A stretch of DNA of 64,000 nt, from NCBI GenBank assembly GCA_010093485.1, contig MU001506.1, positions 930,001 through 994,000 of the forward strand, given 5' to 3'. Of the stretch, positions 47,701 to 57,584 are shown piece by piece. Source of the stretch: Karstenula rhodostoma CBS 690.94. Its lineage: Eukaryota > Ascomycota > Dothideomycetes > Pleosporales > Didymosphaeriaceae. Every line of letters starts with the position of its first letter. Positions within the stretch are counted from its first letter, which is position 1. The notes beneath the pieces were generated by a model. That model ran no database searches and had not been told where the DNA came from. It saw nothing but the letters and a program-made list of their open reading frames with translations. A program made the translations under genes and the position numbers.

Positions 47701-47839
47701 TTGGAATTGGCAGGTGCCAAGAGATCGTCTCTACCAAGCAGCATCTAGTACCCAGAGTGCCCCCAAATCACACTTCTAGACCTTTTTCAGAAGCAGCTGC
47801 GAACCAAAAACAGCGACCGATAACTCAAGGCAAGGATAC
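44723..47839. other. 3.1 kb region without a supportable gene
   Basis: It contains the promoter side of the Zn2Cys6 gene and the 3' side of the gelsolin-type gene. Many overlapping short open frames occur on both strands between 45.6 and 47.3 kb, as expected in GC-rich non-coding sequence, and none carries a motif. A heptanucleotide repeat sits at 46010-46071. A minus-strand frame at 47290-47652 (120 codons) is the best leftover but is unrecognised. Confidence 0.4.
46010..46071. repeat. heptanucleotide tandem repeat, about 9 units
   Basis: The unit ACACAGC repeats almost perfectly, ending with a variant ACACAGT. It is not in a supported gene. Confidence 0.9.
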
Positions 47840-49036
47840 CTATGCCTGAAGAGCGGCAACGAAGGCTCTGCCTTCATTACCTTGCGATACTTTCGCAAAA
47901 GATACTCCGGCCGCGTCGCCCTGCTGCGCGATATATCGCTGCACAACTTTAAGCCACATTGCTTTCTCTGCTCTGCTCGCACCCCTTCCTTCCCAAACCC
48001 AAATGGTATTTCCCGAATCCAACAGGAACACATCGTTTCCGTTCAGATCGTTCATCTCGATTCCATTCCCCTCCTTGGCCAGGCTGAACGAGAGTTGCCC
48101 TTCAGAGTCGCTCAGCCGGAACAACTTCTTCGCTTCGCGTGCCGTCGCGCTTGACACCGGCCTGGGAGATTTGAACCTGGTCTCCAGCGGGCCGATTTCG
48201 CTGCCGCCCAGGTAATCTACCACTACTTTGGATCGCGATTCTGCTTGACTCAGAACCTCCACTTCCACATGCTTCGCGATAGTCATGTCGTTGACTACTT
48301 GCGCCGCCTTCAACTTTTCCATCGGTGCACAGTTTTTGCCCTGCCACACAAATATCTTATCACCCTTGTCGAGAACGAAAACATCGTCTTCGTCCAGGCT
48401 CTGCCATGTGGGCTCAACCTCGTGAACGAAGATGGAATCGCGGCCCGCGCCAGCACTTGGGTGCTTGAAAACACGCAGCAGCGTGTCCGTGTGTGCCGGC
48501 TCTTCATTGGTCTCGATGTGTGTGAAGCCAGAGCGTACCCCGCCCCGCAAGATCTTCAGGCGCGGGAATAACGCGCAAAACGCATCTGAAGGTGCCGATT
48601 GTAGCTCTCGATGTTGGATGGCCGTTCCGTGGAGAAATTCATCCAGCTCAACTGTCTTGTACGCTGCTGTGCCAGCCTCATCTTGACTGGTATGGTTTCC
48701 TAGCCAAAAGAAGATTTCATGCACCAGCTTATCCTCATCTTCGTCGCCTCCCGGTTCACCTGCGGCTTTTTTTACCCGCTCACTCTTCAGGACGATGTAT
48801 GAATCGCCTTCGTGAAATGAGCCATACTCTCCCTGAGGCCAAGGCACGACCTCAAAGGCTTCAATGCGCCAGATGAACAGGCCTGGTTCGCGCCCAATGA
48901 CGCCAGTGTTCCAGGCTGGCTCTGTGGAAGCGGACTGGTGTTTGACTTTGTGATCAATGTCCGAGTTGATCAGCGTAACGTTAGAATCGCGCCAGTCGTA
49001 CTCTTCCAGGTGGGCGAGACCTTCGTGGGGTGGCAT
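47840..49036 (-). CDS. gelsolin/severin-type actin-binding protein
   Basis: This is one exon of 398 residues. Three gelsolin-like repeats can be traced. The first (about 45-150) contains Pro-Gly-Leu-Phe-Ile-Trp-Arg-Ile-Glu and Gly-Asp-Ser-Tyr-Ile-Val-Leu, then Glu-Ile-Phe-Phe-Trp-Leu-Gly and Asp-Glu-Ala-Gly-Thr-Ala-Ala-Tyr-Lys. The second is around Asp-Asp-Val-Phe-Val-Leu-Asp, then Ile-Phe-Val-Trp-Gln-Gly. The third is around Asn-Asp-Val-Phe-Leu-Leu-Asp, then Ile-Trp-Val-Trp-Glu-Gly. This three-repeat layout is that of severin/fragmin, proteins that sever or cap actin filaments in a Ca2+-dependent way. I start at the ATG before Pro-Pro-His-Glu-Gly-Leu; the frame stays open for another 13 codons upstream but has no ATG there. 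An upstream exon cannot be excluded. Cytosolic. Confidence 0.92.
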   Translation of the reverse strand: MPPHEGLAHLEEYDWRDSNVTLINSDIDHKVKHQSASTEPAWNTGVIGREPGLFIWRIEAFEVVPWPQGEYGSFHEGDSYIVLKSERVKKAAGEPGGDEDEDKLVHEIFFWLGNHTSQDEAGTAAYKTVELDEFLHGTAIQHRELQSAPSDAFCALFPRLKILRGGVRSGFTHIETNEEPAHTDTLLRVFKHPSAGAGRDSIFVHEVEPTWQSLDEDDVFVLDKGDKIFVWQGKNCAPMEKLKAAQVVNDMTIAKHVEVEVLSQAESRSKVVVDYLGGSEIGPLETRFKSPRPVSSATAREAKKLFRLSDSEGQLSFSLAKEGNGIEMNDLNGNDVFLLDSGNTIWVWEGRGASRAEKAMWLKVVQRYIAQQGDAAGVSFAKVSQGNEGRAFVAALQA

Positions 49037-49144
49037 GGAGGGCTTCGATTCAGGGAGTGTAGGAACTATCGCCACAACCGTTTATTCGCACGAGAAGCAA
49101 ATCGCGGAACAAGCCTTGTAAAGAGTAGTGTCAACGGGATGGCG

Positions 49145-49183
49145 TCGACGTTGACGTTGACGTTGTTGTTGTTGTTGTTGTTG
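49145..49183. repeat. GACGTT/GTT microsatellite upstream of the gelsolin-type gene
   Basis: Hexamer GACGTT units pass into pure GTT triplets, about 110-150 nt upstream of the start codon on the non-template side. It could lie in the 5' UTR or promoter. Confidence 0.85.
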
Positions 49184-52112
49184 TGAGATACGGAGCTCAC
49201 GCAGGGTTCCAAGCTTCGGCGGGGAATTTCCGTACCTGAAACGTGGGGCGTTTTCGAGGCTGATTCAATCAACGTCACCGCTCACCAAACATCGCTGATA
49301 CCACGAGGCAGTCTACACATGACAATGCACCAAGTTCTCGTTTTCCGTCGAGATCAAAGCTTATAATGGACTCCGTTCGCAGGACCGCAAGCACAGTGAC
49401 TACGCGGAGCCTGGACTTGTCCGGTTCTAACAGGCGCTAAGCCACTGCTACCGCTTCCAGCGGCTACTGCACCATTCTGCTTCAATGGTTCTGGTATGGA
49501 AGAATGTACACCTCCGCATCATCATGCATTATGGCGGTATTTTTGTGGTTGCACCGAGTCGAACGTGCAGACGACCTCATCTCGCAGACGGCGGGTAGCA
49601 AAGTCCTAGGCCACCTGCAGCGCGGGCCGTCCCATCGTCAGTACTTGTAGTTTCTAGCTTGTACAACGGTATGCAGGCTGAGATTCTTTTCAGACGTGAC
49701 GAGTAGGTACATCATGGTATGAGCTGCTTCTGTGAGTAGCCATTGGGGTTGTTCAGTCCGTTCGCGACCCTAGGCGGACGGTTGAATTTCGCCGAAGTGG
49801 GTGGTTGCGTATTAACTCATCAAGGCACACGCACATGTATGTTCAAGCTTAGCACATCACGCAGGATACTACATGCGCCTGGTAATCTCTGCATTACACA
49901 GTAATTCATGTTTCCACTGTCAGGACAATGTTCGGGAACGATTACGCCGGCTAGCATCGGCCTCGGACATGGTCCACTTCAAAACCATTTCAATTGCCAC
50001 CCAGGGCATCGCTGGTTACAACAACGAGTGATCGTCAGCTGGACCATGCTAACGTATTGTTGTTTCTATGCGACTGACGTGTCAAGTACATGATCATTTT
50101 TCGCTTATGTAGATTAACCCATCGCACCTATAAGATCCTCTAGATCAAGTCAAGCGTACGCAATATCAGGGGTCTCTGAGTCAATCAAATCAGTAACTCC
50201 ATACGGTATACAAATTTGTCGTTCCACGGTATCCATATTTTCCCGTGTGCGCAATCCTTCCCGACTAGATGCCCCCTTCGCCTCGACTCGCACGAGTATT
50301 CCCAACACGCCATTCAAGCAGCCATCCAAATGCAACACCTCCGCGTGGACCTTACGCCCTGTCAATTCTGCCTACACTAATCTACTCGTTAAGCCCGTCT
50401 GGGATGACAACGGGCATCATGGGATTAAGCGACGTCACCGGCAAAAGGGTACTGTCTTCCACCCATCACGCTGGGCACGTACCCCATGTCATGGCTAACC
50501 CATGCAGACCCTCTTATTTAATGCACACAGTCACCACCTCCACGCGACGCTATTCGCACTCGCTAACTGCGGTGCAAGCTATCGCATCCTGAGAACCCGC
50601 AGCCGTTGAAGTTCATTCGCGATCCGATCGACAGCGTGGCAAGGATCGCATGGCACGGCGTGGACGGCTTACACGCAGCCGCGATAGTGCCTCCAGGGCC
50701 GTTCCAGACGGGCTTTAGAAATGACCGGCGCAGCGTTGGAGGCAGCAAACCCCTAGGTGTTCATGCGCCGGCTGTTGGGCCTGCGAGTGTGCCTTGGGGT
50801 AGGTCTGATCATATATTAGCTCGATGTCTGAGCTTGGGTCTGCGCCAGGGACTTCCACCCACAGCCCTACGTCGTCGAGGTGGCAGTTGCTGGTGCGTGT
50901 AGCGGACCTTGGTAGTGCTTGGTCTGCGAAATGCAAGGGCACATTGGAGAACGAGCGGCAACATAGCGTCGGCAACCTGGGGGTTGGCGTATCGTGCTAT
51001 GTGTACACTCTTCCAGACTAAACTAGCACATGGCTACTGGATGGAGTAGTTGCTAGTACAAAATGACTTTGCTATGCTTTAGGAGTATGTTTTGCGAGGC
51101 TAGCTAGCGAGCTTGGACGAACGCTGTAGGCTTTGCGAGGTTAGGAAGCTTGGGCGAATTTGGGTGCTGGACAATGAGGGTGTTTTACATAAGGGACCGA
51201 TGGCATCAATGCATATTTTCAGCAATGTGCAAGTATGTGCAAACTTTTGCATTGCTTCAGGGTCTTTTGACGTCCCTGCGAAGTCGACGGATCTCGATGA
51301 TACTTCCATCTGCCCGCAGGCCAGCAGCAACTCGACAGACGACGCAATCCGGTATTTGAGCCTTGGTATCCCTCATAGTCTTATTGTGGAAGTATTACAA
51401 GAGAAACAACAATGCTTGGTTCGTTGCACCATCATAATTAAGTTTTCAATCCCCTTTACTAATCGAAGAGCAGTGTCATACGCTCGACGTCCTCAAAGAG
51501 AACCTGCGCAAACACTGACCAGTCACCAGCCACCAGAGCTTTTCAACAAATACCTACGAAGCGAAGAGGATACTTAAACCGCGAAGCACTAATGGTGCCA
51601 GTGGCTCTCACAACACTGTCGTCACTATGCTCCTTGTCCGCGAACCTTTGCTTCCTCTTGCAGACCCACGTTACGTTTCCAAAGTCCTCTTACAACCAAA
51701 CACGACCTACGATAACGAATACCTACTGCTGTTGTCCCTATATATAAGGCGACAGTTGCTACACCGCTGTAGGAAGAGCATGCAGGCTGAGTCGTGACGT
51801 CCGAAGGAACACGAACCTGGGGCAGAAGGCATAGACATCCACTTTGTCCTGGCATCGATCCCATTCATGGGCACTGCGACACTGAGAAAAAGAAAACTCG
51901 TCCTCAAGTACGTGCCATTTCGTCCAGCATGGGAAGAACATTTGAACAGTAAGTACGTCCTGCTCCTCACCCACAAATCCACTACCACCTTCAGAGCACC
52001 TGCAGAGCGCCGAATACGAAACCCTCTTTATCCTCCCATCTACCCCATTCAAGCAAATCCCTATACTCGGTCCGCAAAGTCTTGGCGCGGAACACAAGTA
52101 GCAGAGCGAGTG

Positions 52113-52150
52113 GCATGTCATCGCATGTCATCGCATGTCATCGCATGTCA
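52113..52150. repeat. decanucleotide tandem repeat, nearly 4 units
   Basis: The unit GCATGTCATC is repeated, and the last copy is incomplete. It lies in non-coding sequence. Confidence 0.85.
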
Positions 52151-52975
52151 CCGTATGGACGCCGCCTCACCATCTCCACTTGCGGTCCGTACCTAGCGTC
52201 CGCTGTCGGTTTTTAAAAAGCGCGCACGTACTCTCCGACGATCCTTTTGTGTGTGTAGCTTTCGTGTAGTGGCTTAGAGCGTGTGTGTTGTGGTACGGCC
52301 GTGATATTTAGGGAGAGCGGACACCGACCACTCATAGAGGAGGTGTTTGAGGTTTCTAGCAGTCGAAAAAGGCAAGTCGATGACCTTCCCAATTTAGTTA
52401 ATGGTTCTCGGGGAGGAAAGATCTTGAATGCGGATGGTTTACCAAACTGTGTATAATTGCATAGTCACCCGTTTGCTTTATGGGTGGAAATTTTTAAATT
52501 CAACACGATATTTGGGTTATTACACTGATGTATCTGGTGACTTATTGTAGGGCATAGACAGAAGATATTCAAGTCAAGTTGTCGGATAGTTTGAGTATCG
52601 CCTGTCAATTTGAATTTGCGCTTCTACGCATAGCTCCTATGGACGCATGTTATTGGAGATAAACTCACGTGTCATGAGACGAGTATGGATCCGAGCACTG
52701 TCTGTCGTTGGCTCAAGCAAGCCGTTCAAGGTAAGAAAAGATGTGTATTGATCTGTACAATATGAGAAAAGATGCGTATTTCTCCTGTGATCAACGTAGT
52801 GAAGGTCTTTGGTTCCGACCAGAAACATTTCACCTTGAGATGAGGTGAAAGAAGGCTGACGGTGGGTCGCGCTCAGCTCAGTGAGTGTTTGCACGTACCG
52901 GGCCTTCCGCAATGGTAATGCACCTAGCTTCACCTAGGAAGCCGAGATCACTCTACGTGTTCCTGCCTCACCCTG

Positions 52976-52981
52976 TATAAG
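52976..52981 (+). promoter_or_regulatory. possible TATA box of the secreted-protein gene
   Basis: TATAAG lies 87 nt upstream of the start codon and is followed by a C/T-rich stretch typical of highly expressed fungal genes. Confidence 0.45.
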
Positions 52982-53062
52982 AAACCCTTCGCCTCCCTCG
53001 ATCTGTCTTTACCTCCGCACCTCCACTCTTGGACGACACCTCCCTCAGTCTTACTCATCACC

Positions 53063-53796
53063 ATGCCCACGATGGCATACGTTCTGGCCACTCTGGTCGC
53101 ACTCGTCTCTTTCGCCTCGGCGAACTTTGATCTCTACCGCATCCATGGCCAGCGTGACACCCCAGGATCTCCCTGGGGCACACAGCCTAACGGATACATG
53201 GTGTTCAACAACGACCCTCAATGTGGCGATGTCCAGAAAGACTCGCAGTTCTGGTGGGCGCGTTCTGACGTGAGCGGAAACAAGCTCGGCGTCCGCTGCA
53301 AGGGCAAGTGCGAGGTTGACGACGTAAGTGATAGCTCCGTGACAAGCAGGTGTCGAGGCACAGTACCACTGACATTGACTCCAGTGGCCTTGGCCCGAGG
53401 TTGAGGAAGTCGAGATGCACTTCTGCAACGATCCGCTCTATCACTTCAGTAAGTTCTCCCCAGAGCACAACATACACTCTTTCTTGCTCCGACTGACAAC
53501 GCTTCGCAGCCATCTACAAGGACAAAGGCCACCAAGACGGCGACACCTGGAAGTGGGATCTGCTTGGCGTCGATAACGTGAAGCGTGGAGAGTGTTTCGC
53601 ATACGGAGGCTATGGCTGGGACTGCAAGTGGCCGAATCTGCATATATGGGGCCAGCGCAAGTTCCGGTGCCTCACCCAGGCCGACGCGAAGACCTTGAAC
53701 GACTGCCATCATGGGAACACCAAGGGCGACGACGACGGGCCCTCGAACGCGACTGCCTCGGCGGTTGTTGCACGCTCGATCGCTTGGGCAGCATAA
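53063..53796 (+). CDS. small secreted cysteine-rich protein, candidate effector
   Basis: Exons 53063-53323, 53385-53448 and 53510-53796 give 203 residues. Residues 1-20 form a signal peptide: short polar start, a Leu/Val/Ala core and Ala-Ser-Ala before the likely cleavage site. The mature part has eight Cys, an even number suited to disulphides, plus many Trp, Tyr and Gly. Pro-Trp-Pro-Glu-Val-Glu-Glu-Val-Glu separates the Cys groups. The C-terminus after about residue 185 is Ala/Ser/Val-rich and weakly hydrophobic, so a GPI-type tail is possible but weak. It is probably extracellular and could act in the apoplast or cell wall. It resembles no enzyme I know. An effector or host-interaction role is only a hypothesis from size, Cys content and secretion. 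A TATA box and C/T-rich leader suggest strong, regulated transcription. Confidence 0.88.
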
Positions 53797-54112
53797 AGGG
53801 GGATTGATGGCATGGCAGGTGTGGGGTTGGAGTCCAGGTTAACAGCATTTCCGTCACTGGGTTTATAGTGGTGGACCGTACATAGTGATATGCTTTTGAC
53901 ATGGCAGGAATGCAAGATGACCATATCTCTCCAGATCGTCAGTCACAGACTCAAGTGACATGTTGGAGTGCACGAAGTGTGCATGATACCATGGACATAA
54001 TTGTGATGAGATCTGACTTTGATGGCATCGGCATATGTTGGTCTCGCATGCGGTGCACCTGCCCGTGCAGATTGGAGAACAAAATATCTTCTAAAAGGCT
54101 TATCGATATATC
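53797..54112. other. intergenic, convergent 3' ends
   Basis: 316 nt between the secreted-protein stop and the PEX10 stop. No further feature is seen. Confidence 0.5.
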
Positions 54113-55255
54113 CTACCCTCGCAAAGGCAATATATGCTGAGCCAAGCAACTCTGCCTGCACAACGGACACTCGGGCTTCTCCCTCGCCCAGTCGCTAATG
54201 CACGTCCAGCAGAACACATGCCCACACGTCGTCACACTGGGATCTTTCATGCCCTCCAAGCACAGCGTGCACTTCCGATTGTTCTCCCCTATCCAAGCCA
54301 TCGTCTCGTCGTCGTTCAACTCGTACCGCGGCTTATCCGCCACGGGAGTATTCGTCCACTTCTGCAGCTCCGTCGGCGGCGTCGTCTGGCCCGTCGACGC
54401 GTCGAAGAGCAGCGCGTTGTTGGCGCTGTATGCGTTTGGGTCGAGCGACACTTCGGCGCCACCGCCGACCATGGCCGAGGTGCCCACGCCGGTGCCCAGC
54501 GCGCTCGTCTGCGGTATGTCGCGGGACACGGTGTTCTGGAGGTGGAGGTATGCCTGGACGGCCATCTGGAGAATCAGGAGCACGCTGAGGACTTCGTAAC
54601 CCATGCGCTGGTCGCTTTCCTGCACGTGCCGCGTGAAGATGTAGCGGAGGTTCCATATCCGCTTGGAGAGGTGGTAGTAGCTGCCTGCGAAATAGAAGGT
54701 TGCTAGGGAGAGCGCGTAGACGGGGGACGGGGAGGTGATGGTGTCGAGGTTCTGGAGGATGTAGTTCTGCACGCGGGCTTGGAGGGATGTGGATATGGGT
54801 TTCGTGCTCCCGCGTTCTTGGGCGTGCTGGTGTGCCTTTGCGCGCTGTCGGGCATGTTTCTTCAAGCTGGCTTCTAGCTTTGCGCGGATCCTCTTTCTGA
54901 AAGCTGGCAGTATCCTGCCCAGCACATAAGGCCCCAACACGCAGCTCAGGATGTAGGCTGCTCTTCTCCCTAGAGCGGGCAGCCTCCCGCTCTCGCCTTC
55001 GACCTGTATGATATCGCAGTACTCCTCGCCCAGGGTCCGATTTCCAATCAGCGTTGTGAGGCCGAAGTAAAGAAGCTCGCTGGAGACGCGTGTTTCGGAC
55101 GAGTATGTGTGCGCATATCGCGCGCCTTTGACTTTGCGGAGGAGCGTAGTGAGCTGTTCGAGGAGCACGGCGCTGAAGTATGCGTCTTTCTGGTGCGAGC
55201 GGATCACGTCGGGCGAGGTCGCGAAAGGGTACACGAATCGCGGTGCGGAAGACAT
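54113..55255 (-). CDS. PEX10: peroxisome biogenesis factor 10 (RING E3 ligase)
   Basis: This is one exon of 380 residues. It opens with Met-Ser-Ser-Ala-Pro-Arg-Phe, then the conserved Pex N-domain with Arg-Ser-x-Gln-Lys-Asp and Leu-Leu-Tyr-Phe-Gly-Leu-Thr-Thr-Leu. Hydrophobic helices follow at about 100-120, 170-200 and 225-245. The C-terminal 50 residues are a complete C3HC4 RING: Cys-Thr-Leu-Cys, Cys-Gly-His-Val-Phe-Cys-Trp-x-Cys, Cys-Pro-Leu-Cys. Pex10 sits in the peroxisomal membrane with Pex2 and Pex12 and ubiquitinates the import receptor Pex5. An in-frame Met 16 codons upstream exists, but homologues begin near the chosen one. About 920 nt separate it from the divergent 322-residue gene. 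Confidence 0.95.
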   Translation of the reverse strand: MSSAPRFVYPFATSPDVIRSHQKDAYFSAVLLEQLTTLLRKVKGARYAHTYSSETRVSSELLYFGLTTLIGNRTLGEEYCDIIQVEGESGRLPALGRRAAYILSCVLGPYVLGRILPAFRKRIRAKLEASLKKHARQRAKAHQHAQERGSTKPISTSLQARVQNYILQNLDTITSPSPVYALSLATFYFAGSYYHLSKRIWNLRYIFTRHVQESDQRMGYEVLSVLLILQMAVQAYLHLQNTVSRDIPQTSALGTGVGTSAMVGGGAEVSLDPNAYSANNALLFDASTGQTTPPTELQKWTNTPVADKPRYELNDDETMAWIGENNRKCTLCLEGMKDPSVTTCGHVFCWTCISDWAREKPECPLCRQSCLAQHILPLRG

Positions 55256-56176
55256 GGTGTAGAGCGTGTACGGGGCAGCCAAGCGGGCAGCAGATGTGCA
55301 CAACGGTGTCGTCGCGATATGGTGACTGCTGCTGTTGCATGTCGAGATGGTTGGACCTCGGCTTGTGATCGGAAAGGAGCTTGGGCCACCATCGATGCTT
55401 CCTCACAAACGTCACCCTGCCAGAGATCATTACTACCACCATCCATGGCCTTATTGAAACAAATTCATATTGTTCAATCCCGTGAAAGCATCTGTCTGGT
55501 AGCATTCTACGGCCTCGTAGCGATGTCTCTCGTACCAGACTGACTGTAACAGAGCACTGCCAGACGCGTTGTCCCAAATAACACATACACATACACATAC
55601 ATGTTGGCGAACGAAAGTTCGATCACTCAAACAGGCTTTCGCAAACTATGCTAGCCAACCATATGAGCCCAGCGATCAAACGTGAAGAAACCCGCGCGGG
55701 TGAAGCGGCGCTCCCTTCCTGCTGCAATAGATCCAAATCCGCCGGGAAACGGCGATGCACGGTACCGGTGGAATTCGAACAGTTCCAATGGCTAGTTCGA
55801 CTGGTTCGAGGTTGATGTGAGGAAACCACGAGGCGATTGAACCTTCCCGGTCAACAGAGGGGAGCTCGAGCCGAACCGCACTCGCAGACCATGTTTTACC
55901 GTTCACCCATCAACCCGAGCAGCCATAGACCTCGATGAAGTATTTATAACGCTCGCAATCGCTTCCATATTCTACTTCGACTCGAACAAACTCTCGCTCA
56001 ACAATAGGGTCGACGGCTTCGAGACTATCATCGTCATTGTCGAAGTGATTGCTATTTCTGTCGACTTGCTTCTCTCACGGTGGTCCATCTCTAACGGCAA
56101 TCTTTTGCGTCGAGGGCCCAGCCAAGTCACGATCACGACAGCTCGAGCTACCGAGCAACAACCTGGATCCGGCGAA
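55256..56176. other. divergent intergenic region
   Basis: It should carry the PEX10 promoter and that of the 322-residue gene. A short ACACAT repeat lies at 55581-55602. Nothing else is supported. Confidence 0.45.
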
Positions 56177-57200
56177 ATGGAAGCTACCAATGGCGTTCCC
56201 GCTCTCTCAAGATTCTACAAGCTTCCACGTGAGTTGCGAGACATCATTTACGACCTTTTATGGACCAAAAGCCGTCGCATGGAAGGGGAGTGTGCGCTGG
56301 GTGCTATCTGCGCTTTCTATCGTCCTGGGCAACCAAATCAGTTTTCCAAAGGTACCGAAATTCCTATTACTGACGGTGGAAGACCCCCAGGCTAATTTTC
56401 TAATAGATGCTTCACAAGCACTTCCACAGTGGCTCGTTACTAGCAAACAGATTCTACAAGAGGGCCTTGACCAATTTCGGCGCAACTCTACATGGCACGT
56501 CGTCGACGTTTTATGCTTGTCCAAGCCGATCATATACATGCCACCTCTCATGCACCCGCGCAATGCCCAAGCCCTCGTCGTGTGGCTCCCCCCTATCTAC
56601 GAGGACTACAACCCCGCAGGACTACCACATGGAATGAGACGAAAATGGGAGCTAGAGCCTCGCATCACGCGCGCGCTTCACCACCTGTGGACCTCGATAT
56701 CGGTCGATGACACAGTCCATCTGAAGAAATTGTGGGTCAGGACTAGACTCGCTTACCGCGAGTGGAAGAACGTCCACAGGACCTATGTGCTTTATCGGGC
56801 ACATAAAGAGGACAAATACGACAGAAAAGTTCACTTGAACCACGGCTGGTGGAGGTCATTCGGAGACGCTGACGGCGACAAAGACGATGGCTGTCCTTAC
56901 AACTCCGCGAACCACTCACCGGAAGTCTTTGACTTCTCAGGCCTGGAGCCTCCTGACAGGTTCTGCCGGGCGCTGTCCACCTTCTCTCTTGAATTCAAAG
57001 AACTTGAGTCTCGCCCATGCCAACCTGGAAGTGCCGCGATTGTAAGAATTGCCACTGAAGTAAAAAGACTGGGAGAGAGACTGCTTGGGACAGACGTCGA
57101 AATGAACGAGTTTATATATGAGATGGACAGTCTCTGGAGGGAGAAAGGAAGTGTTCGCTCCTTCGTGTTTAAGCGAGCCACAGGGCACGTTGATCATTGA
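56177..57200 (+). CDS. uncharacterised F-box/2EXR-like fungal protein, copy A
   Basis: Two exons (56177-56351 and 56407-57200; 55-nt intron, acceptor CTAATAG) give 322 residues. Near the N-terminus, Phe-Tyr-Lys-Leu-Pro-Arg-Glu-Leu-Arg-Asp-Ile-Ile-Tyr-Asp-Leu-Leu-Trp is the Leu-Pro-Glu/Arg-Glu-Leu-Arg-x-x-Ile-Tyr pattern of the F-box-like/2EXR proteins that are numerous in filamentous fungi and have no settled function. Exon 2 opens with Ala-Leu-Pro-Gln-Trp-Leu-Val-Thr-Ser-Lys-Gln-Ile-Leu, and near residue 250 Phe-Asp-Phe-Ser-Gly-Leu-Glu-Pro-Pro occurs. Both blocks recur in the convergent gene at 57585-58936. The start used is the ATG before Glu-Ala-Thr-Asn. The frame remains open further upstream, so a longer N-terminus is possible. 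No membrane or signal segment. Confidence 0.82.
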
Positions 57201-57584
57201 CAGACCATGTCAAGGAAGCGAGTACATCGATTTTGAGAATTGGCAGTTTTCTTACTTCCTTGGTCTCCTTCACGTCATCGTTTTGTGACTCGGAAAAGGC
57301 TGTGCGATGGCTGCGTGAAACTTGAACAACCGTAGATCCACGTAGGCATTCGACTGCTGAACACCACCATGCGTCTTGCTGTCGTCCCATGGGCCTAGCC
57401 TGGCATCGTACGCGAACATTGACGAGAGGTCACAACAACTCGGATAGAACGTGATTGATAAAAAATGCAGGTTTCGATTTTTTTTTTTTTTTTTTTTAGG
57501 GGAGACTGTTCTCGGATACTGCAAGCTCTAACTATGCTCTAGGAAGCAAAGAAACGCTCAAACCCTGCAGGGCCTATCAATACC
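57201..57584. other. intergenic between the two convergent paralogues
   Basis: It contains a run of 20 T at 57478-57497. The 3' ends of both paralogues lie here. No other feature is seen. Confidence 0.5.
57478..57497. repeat. poly(T) tract, 20 nt
   Basis: Twenty uninterrupted T on the plus strand lie between convergent stop codons. It reads as poly(A) on the minus strand, 3' upstream of nothing identifiable. It may be a mononucleotide microsatellite or a remnant of retroposition. Confidence 0.8.

Larger units (their letters stand above)
49037..53062. other. 4.0 kb region without a supportable gene
   Basis: It contains the promoter of the gelsolin-type gene at its left and that of the secreted-protein gene at its right. 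The open frames at 50606-50902, 51113-51577 and 51867-52196 are short, lack motifs and show no clean splice extension. Two short tandem repeats are listed separately. A TATA element precedes the secreted-protein gene. Confidence 0.4.

Noticed and set aside
50606..52196. Several plus-strand frames (98-154 codons) upstream of the secreted-protein gene
   Set aside because: No domain, weak starts and no in-phase introns.
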